Source: Vibrio spartinae (GTDB taxonomy: Bacteria > Pseudomonadota > Gammaproteobacteria > Enterobacterales > Vibrionaceae). Taken from it: a DNA stretch of 64,000 nucleotides. The position numbers were made by a program, and so were the translations under genes. Where the stretch lies: assembly GCF_024347135.1 (NCBI RefSeq), contig NZ_AP024908.1, positions 1,054,001 to 1,118,000 on the forward strand, in the 5' to 3' direction. The notes under the pieces were generated by a model, which had not been told where the DNA came from, searched no databases, and saw nothing but the letters and a program-made list of their open reading frames with translations. Below are positions 27,521-37,796 of the stretch, piece by piece. How positions within the stretch are numbered: the stretch's first letter is position 1; each line of letters begins with the position of its first letter.

Positions 27521-28437
27521 GTGAAATAATTTTCTCTTATATTGACAAAATAATCTAGTGCAGGATATCTAAAAACATTTCTATTATTTAATAAATTTTC
27601 ATTTACCGCAGAAGATCACAAAACAGCCTAAGGCCAGATGTCAGGTAGATTACATTTATGATAGAGAGCAATAATTTGCACAGAATTTTCACAAAAAAGT
27701 TTTAATTCTGACAACAAAAATGTATAATGTCCGGTTTTTCTATAAAAAATATCAAGATTTTCCGGAATCAAGAAAACAAAATAATTCATAGCACAAATAA
27801 CAAGATCATAAAAATATGACGTTGATTCCAATTTCAATACGAATTGAATGAATCAAACATTTATTTTACTCATATAAAAATATACAGAGTCCATATTTTT
27901 ATGGGTGATATTCCAAATTTTCAATCAATGATATATTTGAAATGCTCAAATTATATTCACTCCACCTATGAACTGGTCATATCAGTTCTATTGATATAAA
28001 TAAAGTGAATAACATCGCGCATAAAAATAAGGTCGCCCAAACTCTCGATGACAAATCTTTCGATGGATTGTTTCAAATCGATATCAACACATTTTTGACT
28101 TCCGAAGCCATATTTTGATCGGTCTTACAGTCAAGAAATGCAACTGGTGATGCTGACGAAAAATCTACAGTCCGGATTGAGTCAGACCCACAGCCCGCTT
28201 CGTGGAGTATCGAGCAACATGGGTAAACCGATTAAATCAGTCCTCTTACCTCTCAAAATAAGTGATAATGTGCTTGTTTTTATATCGTGATTTTATTCAT
28301 ACTAATCGTATTGTTTTTTATGCATCATGTTTATAATATTTCAACGATTTACTCATAATAAAAACAAATAAAAAACTGAACGGATATGCACGAAATAATT
28401 CGGACGTTTCCGGGATCCTAACAATCGGAGTGGCTTT
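27521..28437. other. AT-rich non-coding stretch between PAAR and the chemoreceptor gene
   Basis: About 0.9 kb with no convincing intact gene. A 69-codon minus-strand frame at 27628-27837 has no recognisable domain or ribosome site. Between about 28010 and 28290 the plus strand reads as two short overlapping frames that could be one decayed gene with a frameshift. The chemoreceptor gene has GGAG 8 nt before its ATG. Confidence 0.5.
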
Positions 28438-30456
28438 ATGTTCAATCTATCCTGGCGAAATGCCTCGAAAAAACAATCTCGACATCACGAACCCCCAGTC
28501 AAAGTGAAGGCAATCTCCAGCCATGAGATTCGTGTCAATCAATTAGAAGAAATGAGCTTTCATACCAGTAACACAGCCCTTGTTCTCGCCTATGTGTCAC
28601 CCCACCTTCCTTTCGAAGCGATTTCAAGACAATTAAAAGAGGCGATGCCTTTTGCAAAACATGTCGTCTCGATCATGAGTGCAGGAGAGCTGGGAGGGCG
28701 GGATAAAAAAGGGCTCTATCATACGACACCGGAAAGCTGGGATAACATTGTCATCCAAAGCTTCAGTGAACAGGTATTCCAAGCCATTTCTATTGCCGAG
28801 GTACCACTCTATTGCGAAGATATCAAAAGTGGTCAAATCAAGTTTAGCCGCCAAGATCGAATCGCACGTATTCAGGATGAAATCAAAAAAGTTAACCTTG
28901 ATTTTCCTGTCAGCTACCTCGATACCGTGGCACTGACATTCTTTGATGGTCTCTCTTCTTCTGAAAATTTCTTTGTACAAGCGCTCTATCAGTCTGATTG
29001 TTTTCCCTGCTACTTCATTGGCAGCTCAGCCGGCGGCAAACTGGATTTCGGCCAGGCCGATGTCGCCTTAGACGGAAAAATCCTAACCAATAAAGTCTGT
29101 CTGGTCTTTGTGAAACTGGCACCAGCCATTCGCTATGGCATCTTAAAAACACACAACTTTGAAGTAACTTCAACTCACTTTACGATTGCCGAAACAAATG
29201 CCGCGACGCGCACCGTGAAAACATTCCTTGATGAAGCGACGATGTCACTCCAGTCACCACTATCGATGTTATGCCGACATTTTGCTTGCACCCCATCGAA
29301 ACTGGAGTCCATGCTTGATCAATATAGTTTCGGGGTAAAAATTGGCAATGAAACGTATATTCGCTCCATTGCCAATATTAACTATGAAGATGAAACCATC
29401 AATTTCTTCTGCGATTTTTCATTCGGTGACAAATTGTATCTGATGAAAGCAAAAGATTTTTCAGAATCAATCCAACGTGATTATGCAACATTTCAGCGTG
29501 GTAAACCGCGAGAACCGATTGCGATGCTCGCAAATGACTGTATTCTGCGTCGCTTACATAATGGTCCTTCGCTTGCTGCCGTGCATAATTTTGATCATAT
29601 TCCTGCGGTTGCCGGATTCAGTACATTCGGTGAGTTTTTGGGGCTGCATCAAAATGAGACGCTTACCGCGCTTTATCTGTATCAAATGCATGAAGGGGAG
29701 TCATTTCACGACGAATACACCAATAACTTTCCTATTTACTACAGCCATTTCAAAGCCTATTTCTTGCAGAATGAGTTGCATAGCTTGAAGAAGGTCGCCT
29801 CACTGCAACAGACAACGATCCGGGATTTATTCCGCTATAAGGAACTATTGGGACGGATGCTCCAAAGTTTACAGAACGTTGCCTCCTACGCCAGAGATAC
29901 CTCAGACGTACTCCAAAATGTTCAGACTCAGTTTACCGGGCTATCCAGTGAAGTGAAGAAACAAACTGAGCATAGTCAGGAACTCCAGCAATATGTCGAA
30001 ACCTTAAAAACCGATTCAAACAAGATTCAGGATATTCTGGACGTCATTGATGGTATTGCAGAGAGAACCAACTTGCTGGCACTCAATGCCGCGATTGAAG
30101 CAGCCCGGGCCGGAGAACAGGGACGAGGGTTTGCCGTCGTTGCCGATGAAGTGAGAAATCTATCTCAAAGTACTCAAAATAGCCTCAGCTCTACCGGAGA
30201 AACAGTGAACAATCTTTATTCTTCAATCGATGCAATCAAAGAGGTTATTGAAACAACCGTTGCACTGATGGAACATGTCAATCACTCTTCACTCGGCCTG
30301 AATGAAGAAATGAGCAAGATGTTAACCCTGTCCAGCGAAGCGTCTGCGAGCATTGAAGAAAGCATCCACGATATCAATGAAGTTCAGTCTGAACTGGCCC
30401 AAATTGATCAGAACGTTCTGACCATCACACGGTTGACTGAATCTCAAGCCCAATAA
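28438..30456 (+). CDS. soluble FIST-domain methyl-accepting chemotaxis protein
   Basis: A 672-residue protein without membrane helices. Residues about 40-260 form a FIST_N sensor ([31 protein letters not shown]), followed by a FIST_C domain to about 440. The C-terminal third is a chemoreceptor signalling domain with coiled coils and the conserved hairpin tip ([27 protein letters not shown] in outline, residues about 540-575). FIST domains are predicted to bind small ligands such as amino acids. This is a cytoplasmic receptor that would signal through CheA/CheW. It is monocistronic and points away from the T6SS cluster. Confidence 0.9.
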   Translation: MFNLSWRNASKKQSRHHEPPVKVKAISSHEIRVNQLEEMSFHTSNTALVLAYVSPHLPFEAISRQLKEAMPFAKHVVSIMSAGELGGRDKKGLYHTTPESWDNIVIQSFSEQVFQAISIAEVPLYCEDIKSGQIKFSRQDRIARIQDEIKKVNLDFPVSYLDTVALTFFDGLSSSENFFVQALYQSDCFPCYFIGSSAGGKLDFGQADVALDGKILTNKVCLVFVKLAPAIRYGILKTHNFEVTSTHFTIAETNAATRTVKTFLDEATMSLQSPLSMLCRHFACTPSKLESMLDQYSFGVKIGNETYIRSIANINYEDETINFFCDFSFGDKLYLMKAKDFSESIQRDYATFQRGKPREPIAMLANDCILRRLHNGPSLAAVHNFDHIPAVAGFSTFGEFLGLHQNETLTALYLYQMHEGESFHDEYTNNFPIYYSHFKAYFLQNELHSLKKVASLQQTTIRDLFRYKELLGRMLQSLQNVASYARDTSDVLQNVQTQFTGLSSEVKKQTEHSQELQQYVETLKTDSNKIQDILDVIDGIAERTNLLALNAAIEAARAGEQGRGFAVVADEVRNLSQSTQNSLSSTGETVNNLYSSIDAIKEVIETTVALMEHVNHSSLGLNEEMSKMLTLSSEASASIEESIHDINEVQSELAQIDQNVLTITRLTESQAQ

Positions 30457-30607
30457 TTCTGGTGTGTGCGGCACTATTTCTGCGCTTCTTATAGAGAAAT
30501 AGAGAAATAGTGTCTACCTCATGAACCCGGAAAAATATCATTCCCCCGCCCAAGGGAATCCGGTAAAATCGCGCTTTGTGCATGAAAATGATCCATTGAG
30601 GGAATAG

Positions 30608-31612
30608 ATGGCGACAATCATTGATGTCTGTAAAGCGGCCGGTGTATCAAAAGCGACCGTCTCCCGAGTGATCAACGGCAGCCCGCAAGTCAAAGAGAAA
30701 ACCCGAATACGCGTACTTGATGCGATGAAGTCATTGGGATATCAACCAAACGTTCTGGCGCAAGCATTGGCGACCAACACCTCAAACACCATTGGGTTAA
30801 TCCTGCCTCATTTTGATAGCTATTACTTCGGTTCAATCTTAAAACAGACCGCACAAACGCTCCAAAAATCCCAAAAAAAGCTGTTTGTCATGGAAAGTCA
30901 TAACAGTGAAGCCGGGGAAATTGAAGCGATGAATACACTCGCGCTTCAGCGTTGTGATGCCATTATGATCTACAGTCGCTATCTCAGCGAAACTCAACTC
31001 GTCCATTATCAAGAGCAGACACAGAGGCCGCTGGTTGTCTTAAACCGCAGTCTGTCCACACAGCAGTTGGTCAGTTTCAGCTTTGATCAATACCAACTCA
31101 GTTCGCTTGCGGTCGAGCATCTATTGCAACTCGGTCATCGCAACATTGTCTGTCTGACCACACCGTTGAACAATCAAACCGGCCAGCTTCGATTACAGGC
31201 GTATCGCGACCACCTTGCTCAACACAATATTCCGGTAAATGAAGCTCTGATTATCGAGGGGAAAAGCACCCATATCTGGGGATACTCCGCCGTGATGCAA
31301 TTATTGGATTGGGGGCAAACATTCAGTGCCATCTTTTCTTGTAATGACGATATGGCTCTCGGAGCCATCCGGGCGTTACATGAACGAGGACTTTCTGTTC
31401 CTCAGGATATCTCAGTAATGGGTATCGATAATGAACCCGCGGCATTTTATGCTATCCCAAGCCTGTCTACCGTCTCTCTGCCTATCGAGCAACTCACCAT
31501 TGATGCGACTAATCTGGCGATTAACATGGCCAATAAGATAACCACTCCCCCGCAGCATTTCGAATATTTCGGCGCACTGGAACTGCGGGAATCAACACGC
31601 CTGCTCGCATAA
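30608..31612 (+). CDS. LacI-family transcriptional repressor
   Basis: A 334-residue regulator. The N-terminal LacI helix-turn-helix (TIIDVCKAAGVSKATVSRVIN) and hinge helix (NVLAQALATNTSNTIGLI) precede a periplasmic-binding-protein-like sugar domain. The GAGGGA ribosome site is 5 nt before ATG. No sugar operon is attached, so its target is unclear. The general style is closest to AscG/GalR-type repressors of sugar or glycoside genes. Confidence 0.9.
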   Translation: MATIIDVCKAAGVSKATVSRVINGSPQVKEKTRIRVLDAMKSLGYQPNVLAQALATNTSNTIGLILPHFDSYYFGSILKQTAQTLQKSQKKLFVMESHNSEAGEIEAMNTLALQRCDAIMIYSRYLSETQLVHYQEQTQRPLVVLNRSLSTQQLVSFSFDQYQLSSLAVEHLLQLGHRNIVCLTTPLNNQTGQLRLQAYRDHLAQHNIPVNEALIIEGKSTHIWGYSAVMQLLDWGQTFSAIFSCNDDMALGAIRALHERGLSVPQDISVMGIDNEPAAFYAIPSLSTVSLPIEQLTIDATNLAINMANKITTPPQHFEYFGALELRESTRLLA

Positions 31613-31959
31613 CCCATCATGTGTGATCGCTTCGCGAATCGGTATACCGTCACCACCGGCGCTCATGTTTAATGCAGGCGCACTCGTTTATTCCTCGGGG
31701 CCACTCAAATATTCCTTGGACCACATAAACACACGTTGATGACACTGACCGGGTCTTAACCCAAAATTAACCCTATATGATAAATAGATATAAGTCAATA
31801 GAATGATTCGTCTCATACATATTTCAAACGTGACTAAGTTCAAAAAAATTGAAAGTAACGAACGAAATTATGTTATCGAAGTCACACTTATTTCGGCTCA
31901 TAATCACTCTCGACATAACGAAATAATAAATACAACCAACAACGAATATGGGTGAGATT
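31613..31959. other. non-coding stretch before the small exported protein
   Basis: About 350 bp with no gene seen. A minus-strand frame at 31824-32048 overlaps the next gene and shows no ribosome site or domain. The region is AT-rich near 31780-31940 and probably carries the promoter of the small exported protein. Confidence 0.4.
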
Positions 31960-32286
31960 ATGAAAAACCAACTATCACTAGCTGCCGTGACTGCAATTGC
32001 AACGCTACTTTCAGCCAATGTATTTGCATCTGAATCACAATACGACATGAGTATCTATACGCTGCCCGATCAAGCGATTGTCAAAGTGACTGAAAACGGC
32101 CAACCTGTCAGCCAGGTTCCTGTTGAAGTTGATGGTGGCAGTCAGCATCAAACATTAATGACTTCTGCGCACGGTACTGTCATTGTAGAAAACAATGAAA
32201 ACCATTCCCGTAGCTTCAAAATTAGTGTCAATGAACCAAGCGGTGAACAAATCGTCACTCATCGTTTTATTTCAGTACAACACTAA
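31960..32286 (+). CDS. small exported protein of unknown function
   Basis: A 108-residue protein. The preferred start is ATG 31960, preceded by GGGTGAG; an upstream ATG at 31948 lacks a ribosome site. A clear signal peptide (MKNQLSLAAVTAIATLLSANVFA) is followed by a short beta-rich domain, AIVKVTENGQPVSQVPVEVDG, resembling a carboxypeptidase-regulatory or Ig-like fold. It is likely periplasmic. A strong terminator follows at 32416. I do not recognise a named family. Confidence 0.7.
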   Translation: MKNQLSLAAVTAIATLLSANVFASESQYDMSIYTLPDQAIVKVTENGQPVSQVPVEVDGGSQHQTLMTSAHGTVIVENNENHSRSFKISVNEPSGEQIVTHRFISVQH

Positions 32287-32415
32287 TCCAAATCGATACT
32301 GTCCATAGAGATTTGGATGTCCAGCAAAGGCTACTACTCGTAAGTGATAGGAAAGGCGATGTTCACTTTGCACATTTAGCTTGAATGACTATACGATAGA
32401 ACTGACTGGCACATT

Positions 32416-32454
32416 AAAAACGCACATACTATGCATAACAGTATGTGCGTTTTT
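32416..32454 (+). terminator. rho-independent terminator after the small exported protein
   Basis: Near-perfect 15-bp arms (AAAAACGCACATACT and AGTATGTGCGTTTTT) with a 9-nt loop, ending in a T-run. It probably ends the transcript of the small exported protein gene. Confidence 0.9.
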
Positions 32455-33037
32455 TATACTCATTCAGTATGGCGTCATAAGATGAATGGCTCAAAATCAA
32501 CAATCATAAATTGGAAAAATGAATCATCTGCTGTCGCGTAGCTACACGGGCATAAGCCATATAAATACCCTCTCCCCTAAAGATTAAAGGTATCAATATT
32601 ATCCATCCAGGCTGAAAATATAATTATCTATATATCCATATAAAAAATAACAATTATTTATCATTTACAGGATACACATTAAACGAGTGATAAAAAATTT
32701 GCCTATGGATATGGCATATTTGCATTACAGCTAACCTATATTAAACTATAAATGTATTATTGACATAGATAATGAATACGAATAATTTAAATAATTAATA
32801 TATAAAAACTCGGTTTAATCCTTAATTTTTATAACAAAAACAAAAAGTTATACTAAAATCAACCATCCTAATCTCAAACCGATTGGACAGGTTGGCTTTA
32901 AATATAAAATACTGATATATCACTCGATAATTGACTGTATGCGTCATTCAATGAAATTGGTATAGCAATAAAAGTATGAAAGACATAAGAAAGTAGAGCA
33001 TATGTAAATCACAAGACAATGTTATTAGGAAATATAT
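32455..33037. other. AT-rich stretch upstream of the LuxR-type regulator
   Basis: About 580 bp, markedly AT-rich, with no coding frame of interest and many TATA-like hexamers. It probably carries the regulator's promoter. I saw no clear lux-box palindrome. Confidence 0.4.
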
Positions 33038-33715
33038 TTGCTTATGGATAAGTTAAAGCTATTCGAACTATCAAATCAGTTAAGGTGTGTAGAAAGCTCC
33101 GATTCAATTCATGTCTGGTTTAGTGAACTACAGAACGAAATCAGCTTTGAGTTCAGTATACTTACTTTGTTTGATAATGATGATACTCCGGAACCGATTT
33201 GTTATGGTTTCTCTTCAGCTCAATTTACTAATTGCTTTAGCAAGAATACAACAAAAAACGACCCACTAACCGCAGTATTACAACACTCAAACAGTGGCAT
33301 CATTACACTGATGGATTCTCATACACATCCAGATTATGGCAGACGACTTCTTCTGGCTAGTTATTATGGGAATAAAAAAAGCATTTATCTAACCTCATTT
33401 GGTGACCGCCAACCGTCTTGTGAAGAAATCAATGTTTTATATCTACTAACGCCTCATCTCAACATGGTTTTGAACAAGGTATCAGATCACAAAACTCATC
33501 TGGCTACTTATTTCCCTCCAGAGAACCAACTTACCAGCAGAGAAAATGAGTTACTATCCTGGCTCAAGATTGGAAAAAGCAATTGGGAAATCGGTCGACT
33601 ACTCAATATTAATGAATGTACGGTTAAATACCATCTGCAAAACATCTATCGGAAACTAGGCGTTCATAATCGTACCCATGCAGTATCAAGGGCAACGGAA
33701 CTGGGTTTGAATTAA
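33038..33715 (+). CDS. LuxR-type transcriptional regulator next to the AvrD-like locus
   Basis: A 225-residue regulator. The C-terminal GerE helix-turn-helix (LTSRENELLSWLKIGKSNWEIGRLL, then CTVKYHLQNIYRKLGV) is clear. The N-terminal 150 residues form a sensor-like domain reminiscent of autoinducer-binding or EpsA-type domains, but the key acyl-homoserine-lactone residues cannot be confirmed. There is no phospho-acceptor domain. The start is TTG 33038 (AGGA 7 nt upstream) or ATG 33044. It converges on the RND exporter gene with a hairpin between them. It is the only regulator next to the AvrD-like operon, which makes it a candidate sensor of that operon's product; this is inferred. Confidence 0.82.
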   Translation: MLMDKLKLFELSNQLRCVESSDSIHVWFSELQNEISFEFSILTLFDNDDTPEPICYGFSSAQFTNCFSKNTTKNDPLTAVLQHSNSGIITLMDSHTHPDYGRRLLLASYYGNKKSIYLTSFGDRQPSCEEINVLYLLTPHLNMVLNKVSDHKTHLATYFPPENQLTSRENELLSWLKIGKSNWEIGRLLNINECTVKYHLQNIYRKLGVHNRTHAVSRATELGLN

Positions 33716-33721
33716 TAAGAA

Positions 33722-33749
33722 AGAGCTTAGGGCAAAAGCCCTAAGCTCT
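33722..33749. terminator. hairpin between convergent luxR-type and RND genes
   Basis: Perfect 12-bp arms AGAGCTTAGGGC and GCCCTAAGCTCT with loop AAAA. No strong T-run on either side, but its position between two convergent stops suits a shared terminator. Confidence 0.7.
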
Positions 33750-33760
33750 GTGACCATTGA

Positions 33761-36067
33761 TCAAGCCACTTGTGGTTTATGCTGAGTTGCGATCACTTCT
33801 TTACCTGTAATCTTAAGTAAAGCCGGTACCAAAAGTAAATCAAGTATTAATGCAACAATAATAGTAATTGCGGTCATCAGGCCCATATCCGCATTCATCT
33901 TAAAGGAACTACTTGCTAGTACAAAGAAGCCGGCACTAAGCACTATTGAGGTACCGATAACAGCGACCCCCGTTTCTTTCACTGCACCAACAATTGACTT
34001 TTCTTCCGACTCTCCACCTTTGCGCAATGAGTGATAACGATATAACAAGTGAATCGTGTCATCAACGACAATACCCAGCGTCATACTTGCTATAACAGAA
34101 AGACTAAGTCCGACTTCACCAATAGTCATCCCCCACAAGCCAAACGCAATAGATGCAGGCAAAATATTTGGCAAGATGCTGATAACGCCAAGACGAACTG
34201 AGCGCAGAATCAATCCGATCAAGAATGATATAACTAACAAAGCGGCAGCCGAAGCAGTCAACATACTGATATTATTGCTATAACCAATATGAGCAAACAT
34301 AATGTCAGCACTCACCCCCGGACTGACACTACTTTTAGGGAATACCCTCAACAGTTGACTACGTAACGTTGACTCTAATGCGATCAAGTCATTCGATGAC
34401 ATTTTCTTCGCGGTGACGGTGATACGAAGCTCTTTTTTGTCTAGCGCCACCTGATTACTTAGATTCAAACCGTATGGCAATGACATGTCGTACAACAATA
34501 AGGTTTGTGCAGACAGCTCAGGATCAGTCGCCAAACGGTATGCACCCGCTTTGTCATTGTGCAGACTACTGTTTAAGCGCTTCATTATGTCCGTCAGCGA
34601 CTGAATGTGGTACACGCCTTCGGTCTTACGTGCTTGCTGAACAAATTGATCTAATTTATTCAGGAAACTTGGTGATGTCACCAACTCTCCCTTTTCTGGA
34701 CGAATCGCGTACTGAATACTCGCAACACCTGTCAAGTTAGCATAAGTAAAGTCATTTGCCTGACGCACCGCATAAGACTCATCAAAATATTCAAATAAAG
34801 TGTCATCAATATCATTGCGGACTAGGTTAGCAGCAATCACACCACTGACAATCACAACCAGCGCTATTTTCATTCCCGGTTTGACCATAGCCCAACGGGC
34901 AATCGCTTCAAGGGGCTTATCCAATCTCTGATGTTTGAACTCTTTACTACGACGAGAAGGTAAGATTACGAGCATAGCAGGGATAAAAAACAGCGTAAGA
35001 AGCATCGCCGCAATCACCCCCATTGCAGTAATATTACCTAAATCGTTAAACGGCGGTGAATCGCTAAAGTTCATTGAGAGGAAACCAACAGCAGTCGTCA
35101 AACTGGTAAGGATAATTGGCAAACGATGTTTTTCCATCGATTGTTTCAATGCCACCAGCTTTTCTTCTCCTTTATTCAAAACATGTTTGTATCCCTGTAG
35201 ATAATGAATACAGTCCGCAACAGCCATAGTCAGAATGATCAACGGTGCTGAAGCTGACGGGGACGTAATTGCTATACCTAGCCAACCTGCAGCACCCAAT
35301 GAGATGAAGACAGAAGAAACGATAGTTAACGTTACGACCACAGAACTCCATAAGCTACGTAGATAGATACCCGTACCAATAACAATGAGTAGCAGAGCTC
35401 CAGGTACCAAGCTTCCCATGTCTCGTTGCGTCGCTTCACCAAACGCATCGTTTTGCATCACCTGTCCGGTTAAGTAAAACTGCACCCCTGGATAGCGGGT
35501 CTGCATTTCCGCAATTTTGTCTTGCCAGAATTGGGCAATTTCACGGACTTCTTCAGACTGCTCTTCTGTTGTCAAATGCACTAATACATTGATAGCTGTA
35601 GATTTAGCATCTTGCGCTAAATACCGGTTAACTATCTCCGGTTGTTTTAGTGCATACGCTTTCTTCTGGGCTAACAACTGGCTATTCGCCAATTGTTCCA
35701 TGTTCACAAAGTCTTCGACGATCAGATCATCACTTTGTGCGTGAGTGTACTGGTAGTTAGTCAGAGAATCGACACGGAAAGAATGAGGGGTTTTCCAACC
35801 GTACTCGGTAAGCTCAAGTACCGCTTTTAATACATTTTCCTGGAACACATTGCCAGATTTTGGATGGAGTACAATCAATACACTATCATTACTGTTGTAC
35901 TTTTCCTCAATACTTTCGAATGCGATCAAATCGGGATTATCTTCGCTGAAGAATACCTTATAGTCATTGTTCAGGCTGAGCTTCCCTAAGCCAACAAATG
36001 CAAGGGCCATGATGCAGAGCCAGCCCGCTAAGGCGAGCAAAGCTCTAAGTTTTGTCCAGTTTTTCAT
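33761..36067 (-). CDS. RND/MMPL-family exporter
   Basis: A 768-residue inner-membrane transporter. An N-terminal helix (about 9-28), a periplasmic loop (31-219), a group of helices (220-375), a helix near 400, a second loop (about 415-600) and a final group of helices (605-760) give the standard 12-helix RND plan. The conserved TLGIVVDDTIHLLYRYH lies in the second half. It resembles single-component MMPL/HpnN-like lipid exporters. It is third in a unit with the AvrD-like and ATPase genes, so it probably exports their product or a lipid related to it. Confidence 0.88.
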   Translation of the reverse strand: MKNWTKLRALLALAGWLCIMALAFVGLGKLSLNNDYKVFFSEDNPDLIAFESIEEKYNSNDSVLIVLHPKSGNVFQENVLKAVLELTEYGWKTPHSFRVDSLTNYQYTHAQSDDLIVEDFVNMEQLANSQLLAQKKAYALKQPEIVNRYLAQDAKSTAINVLVHLTTEEQSEEVREIAQFWQDKIAEMQTRYPGVQFYLTGQVMQNDAFGEATQRDMGSLVPGALLLIVIGTGIYLRSLWSSVVVTLTIVSSVFISLGAAGWLGIAITSPSASAPLIILTMAVADCIHYLQGYKHVLNKGEEKLVALKQSMEKHRLPIILTSLTTAVGFLSMNFSDSPPFNDLGNITAMGVIAAMLLTLFFIPAMLVILPSRRSKEFKHQRLDKPLEAIARWAMVKPGMKIALVVIVSGVIAANLVRNDIDDTLFEYFDESYAVRQANDFTYANLTGVASIQYAIRPEKGELVTSPSFLNKLDQFVQQARKTEGVYHIQSLTDIMKRLNSSLHNDKAGAYRLATDPELSAQTLLLYDMSLPYGLNLSNQVALDKKELRITVTAKKMSSNDLIALESTLRSQLLRVFPKSSVSPGVSADIMFAHIGYSNNISMLTASAAALLVISFLIGLILRSVRLGVISILPNILPASIAFGLWGMTIGEVGLSLSVIASMTLGIVVDDTIHLLYRYHSLRKGGESEEKSIVGAVKETGVAVIGTSIVLSAGFFVLASSSFKMNADMGLMTAITIIVALILDLLLVPALLKITGKEVIATQHKPQVA

Positions 36068-36087
36068 GAGTCGAAACTTCCTTTGAA

Positions 36088-36810
36088 TTAGGCCTGTTGA
36101 GCAGCCAATACTGACAGTCGATGGTTTTCTATTTCTATCGCCTCTGCTTTCACCTTGCTCACAGCTTTTTCGATAGCTTCATCGGGGTCCACATGGAAGG
36201 GCAACCCGAAGTGTTCTGCAATAGTCAGTAAGCGGCTACGAAGATCACCACCAACAGAGATATGGGGAATGTTGAGTTCTTTAACAGTGGAGAGCAAAAG
36301 GTCGTTAGAGAGCCTTCTAAAATTATCGGATACGGGGCGGTGCCCATCCTCTACTAAATCAAACTCAATCGGTAGATGAACAAATTTACTGTAAGTTTTT
36401 TTCGCATAACGCTTTGCCACATTGCCAAACGCATCAATATAGCCTCGGTGAATAGGCGCATATGGCTTACTGATAAATCTTTTCATTGCAAGGACAAAAT
36501 CACTTTCATTTGGGTTGATCCCCGTTTCTAGGCGTGCTGCACCATATACCCACTCGTGCAAACAAGAACCATCCGAGAAAAAGTGATCACCACACCGTTC
36601 TTCATTAACAACACGCTCGCTCAATCGACTCAGTCCCAAGTTTAGTAGCTCGGCTGGATTACACTGCTCCAATGTTTTGCCCGGCACTGCATCTGGTAGA
36701 ATCTCACGCATAGTACGAGCTTGAGTACGAGGAACCTGAGTCGCAATAGCAAGGGCTTCTGTCAGAGTGGTTTTTCCTGTTGAGTAAGTTCCTGAGATGG
36801 CAATTTTCAT
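36088..36810 (-). CDS. P-loop AAA-type ATPase/kinase
   Basis: A 240-residue protein starting MKIAISGTYSTGKTTL, with Walker A at residues 7-14. The rest resembles the AAA_28 group, which includes small-molecule kinases (compare NadR-type ribosylnicotinamide kinases). I choose ATG 36810 because it overlaps the upstream stop by 4 nt (ATGA); a longer frame would run far into the neighbour. Between an AvrD-like enzyme and an exporter, phosphorylation of a sugar or butenolide intermediate is a reasonable guess. No substrate is proven. Confidence 0.75.
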   Translation of the reverse strand: MKIAISGTYSTGKTTLTEALAIATQVPRTQARTMREILPDAVPGKTLEQCNPAELLNLGLSRLSERVVNEERCGDHFFSDGSCLHEWVYGAARLETGINPNESDFVLAMKRFISKPYAPIHRGYIDAFGNVAKRYAKKTYSKFVHLPIEFDLVEDGHRPVSDNFRRLSNDLLLSTVKELNIPHISVGGDLRSRLLTIAEHFGLPFHVDPDEAIEKAVSKVKAEAIEIENHRLSVLAAQQA

Positions 36811-37796
36811 GCTGACTCTCCTTGTGGTAATTGGTGACAAAGTTTGGCGGTTATACTGAATTCTGGATGGCCGGATACAGCGCCATTTACGGTGGCAAGT
36901 CGCCATGAAAAGTCTTTCTTTTTCACCAGTGAATTCTTCATACTGCAAAGTGTAAGCATATGTTTGCGACGTGGAATAATTGGATATGGCGTCGTTACCG
37001 ATACGGAACGCATCCACAAATTGTAGGTTTTACTACGGTCAAGCTTATCGAGTCGATACATAACCAACTGTGACAACTGAGCAAAACATGTCAGCCAATC
37101 TACCATCATCAATGCATACGGATATTGCCCCATTGCACCAGTCGATGGCTTGCCCGAACACTGAAAAAGTAATTCACTGGAAACAGCACCAGTTGAATCA
37201 TAAAAGGTATTATTAGCAAGGTGGCAGCTACGTAATCGGAAGTCGTTGGTGAAATATTCATCATCATCTGTAATTGACTCAATGGAACATGAATGTTCGA
37301 CCATAGCCTCATGGTCGATGACCACTTCAATTTCCATGCTACCGAGATTGGTTTTGACTCGTGTTAATGTACCAAATAGGCTATCGGGAGAGTTGGTGGT
37401 ATTGGAAAGCTCAGCCGACAGCCTAACGTTCCCCAGGTCCTCTAAAGCATCAGATCCAGCTTTGATCGATACATGGCGAATCCACGCCTGTGAAGACTGA
37501 TGAGAAGAAAGTTGATAGTGACGCTTGATAATGCCATAAGAAACACGTCCAGCAATTAAGAACGCATCAATCGTACTCATATGAGGACGGCGATGTTGTG
37601 TGTTCTTTTGTGACCAGTCAGTTTTATATAAAACATTCACTAAACCTTGCGCATTATCTTTGTCATAATTGATGTTGCATTCATATTGTGTACGCTTATA
37701 GCCTTCACCAAAATAACGCTGCTCAGAAGGCCCCAAAATGTCATCAATGCTGGTGATGACCTCGTTAATTTCCTTATCTAAAAGATTCAGTTCCAT
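36807..37796 (-). CDS. AvrD-like protein
   Basis: A 329-residue cytoplasmic protein. It recalls the AvrD family of Pseudomonas syringae: an early GPSEQRYFGEGYKRT motif, YKTDWSQK followed by RRPHMSTIDAFL, and a late LDRSKTYNLWMR segment. Length fits AvrD (about 310-330). AvrD directs production of syringolides, which are acyl, sugar-derived elicitors, apparently by joining a beta-ketoacyl chain and xylulose. I recognise the family from memory of motifs, not from an alignment, so an AfsA-type hotdog enzyme is an alternative. It heads an operon with a P-loop ATPase and an RND exporter. Confidence 0.6.
   Translation of the reverse strand: MELNLLDKEINEVITSIDDILGPSEQRYFGEGYKRTQYECNINYDKDNAQGLVNVLYKTDWSQKNTQHRRPHMSTIDAFLIAGRVSYGIIKRHYQLSSHQSSQAWIRHVSIKAGSDALEDLGNVRLSAELSNTTNSPDSLFGTLTRVKTNLGSMEIEVVIDHEAMVEHSCSIESITDDDEYFTNDFRLRSCHLANNTFYDSTGAVSSELLFQCSGKPSTGAMGQYPYALMMVDWLTCFAQLSQLVMYRLDKLDRSKTYNLWMRSVSVTTPYPIIPRRKHMLTLCSMKNSLVKKKDFSWRLATVNGAVSGHPEFSITAKLCHQLPQGESA

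Noticed and set aside
27628..27837. 69-codon minus-strand frame
   Set aside because: No ribosome site or recognisable domain; lies in an AT-rich region where chance frames rich in Phe, Tyr and Leu are expected.
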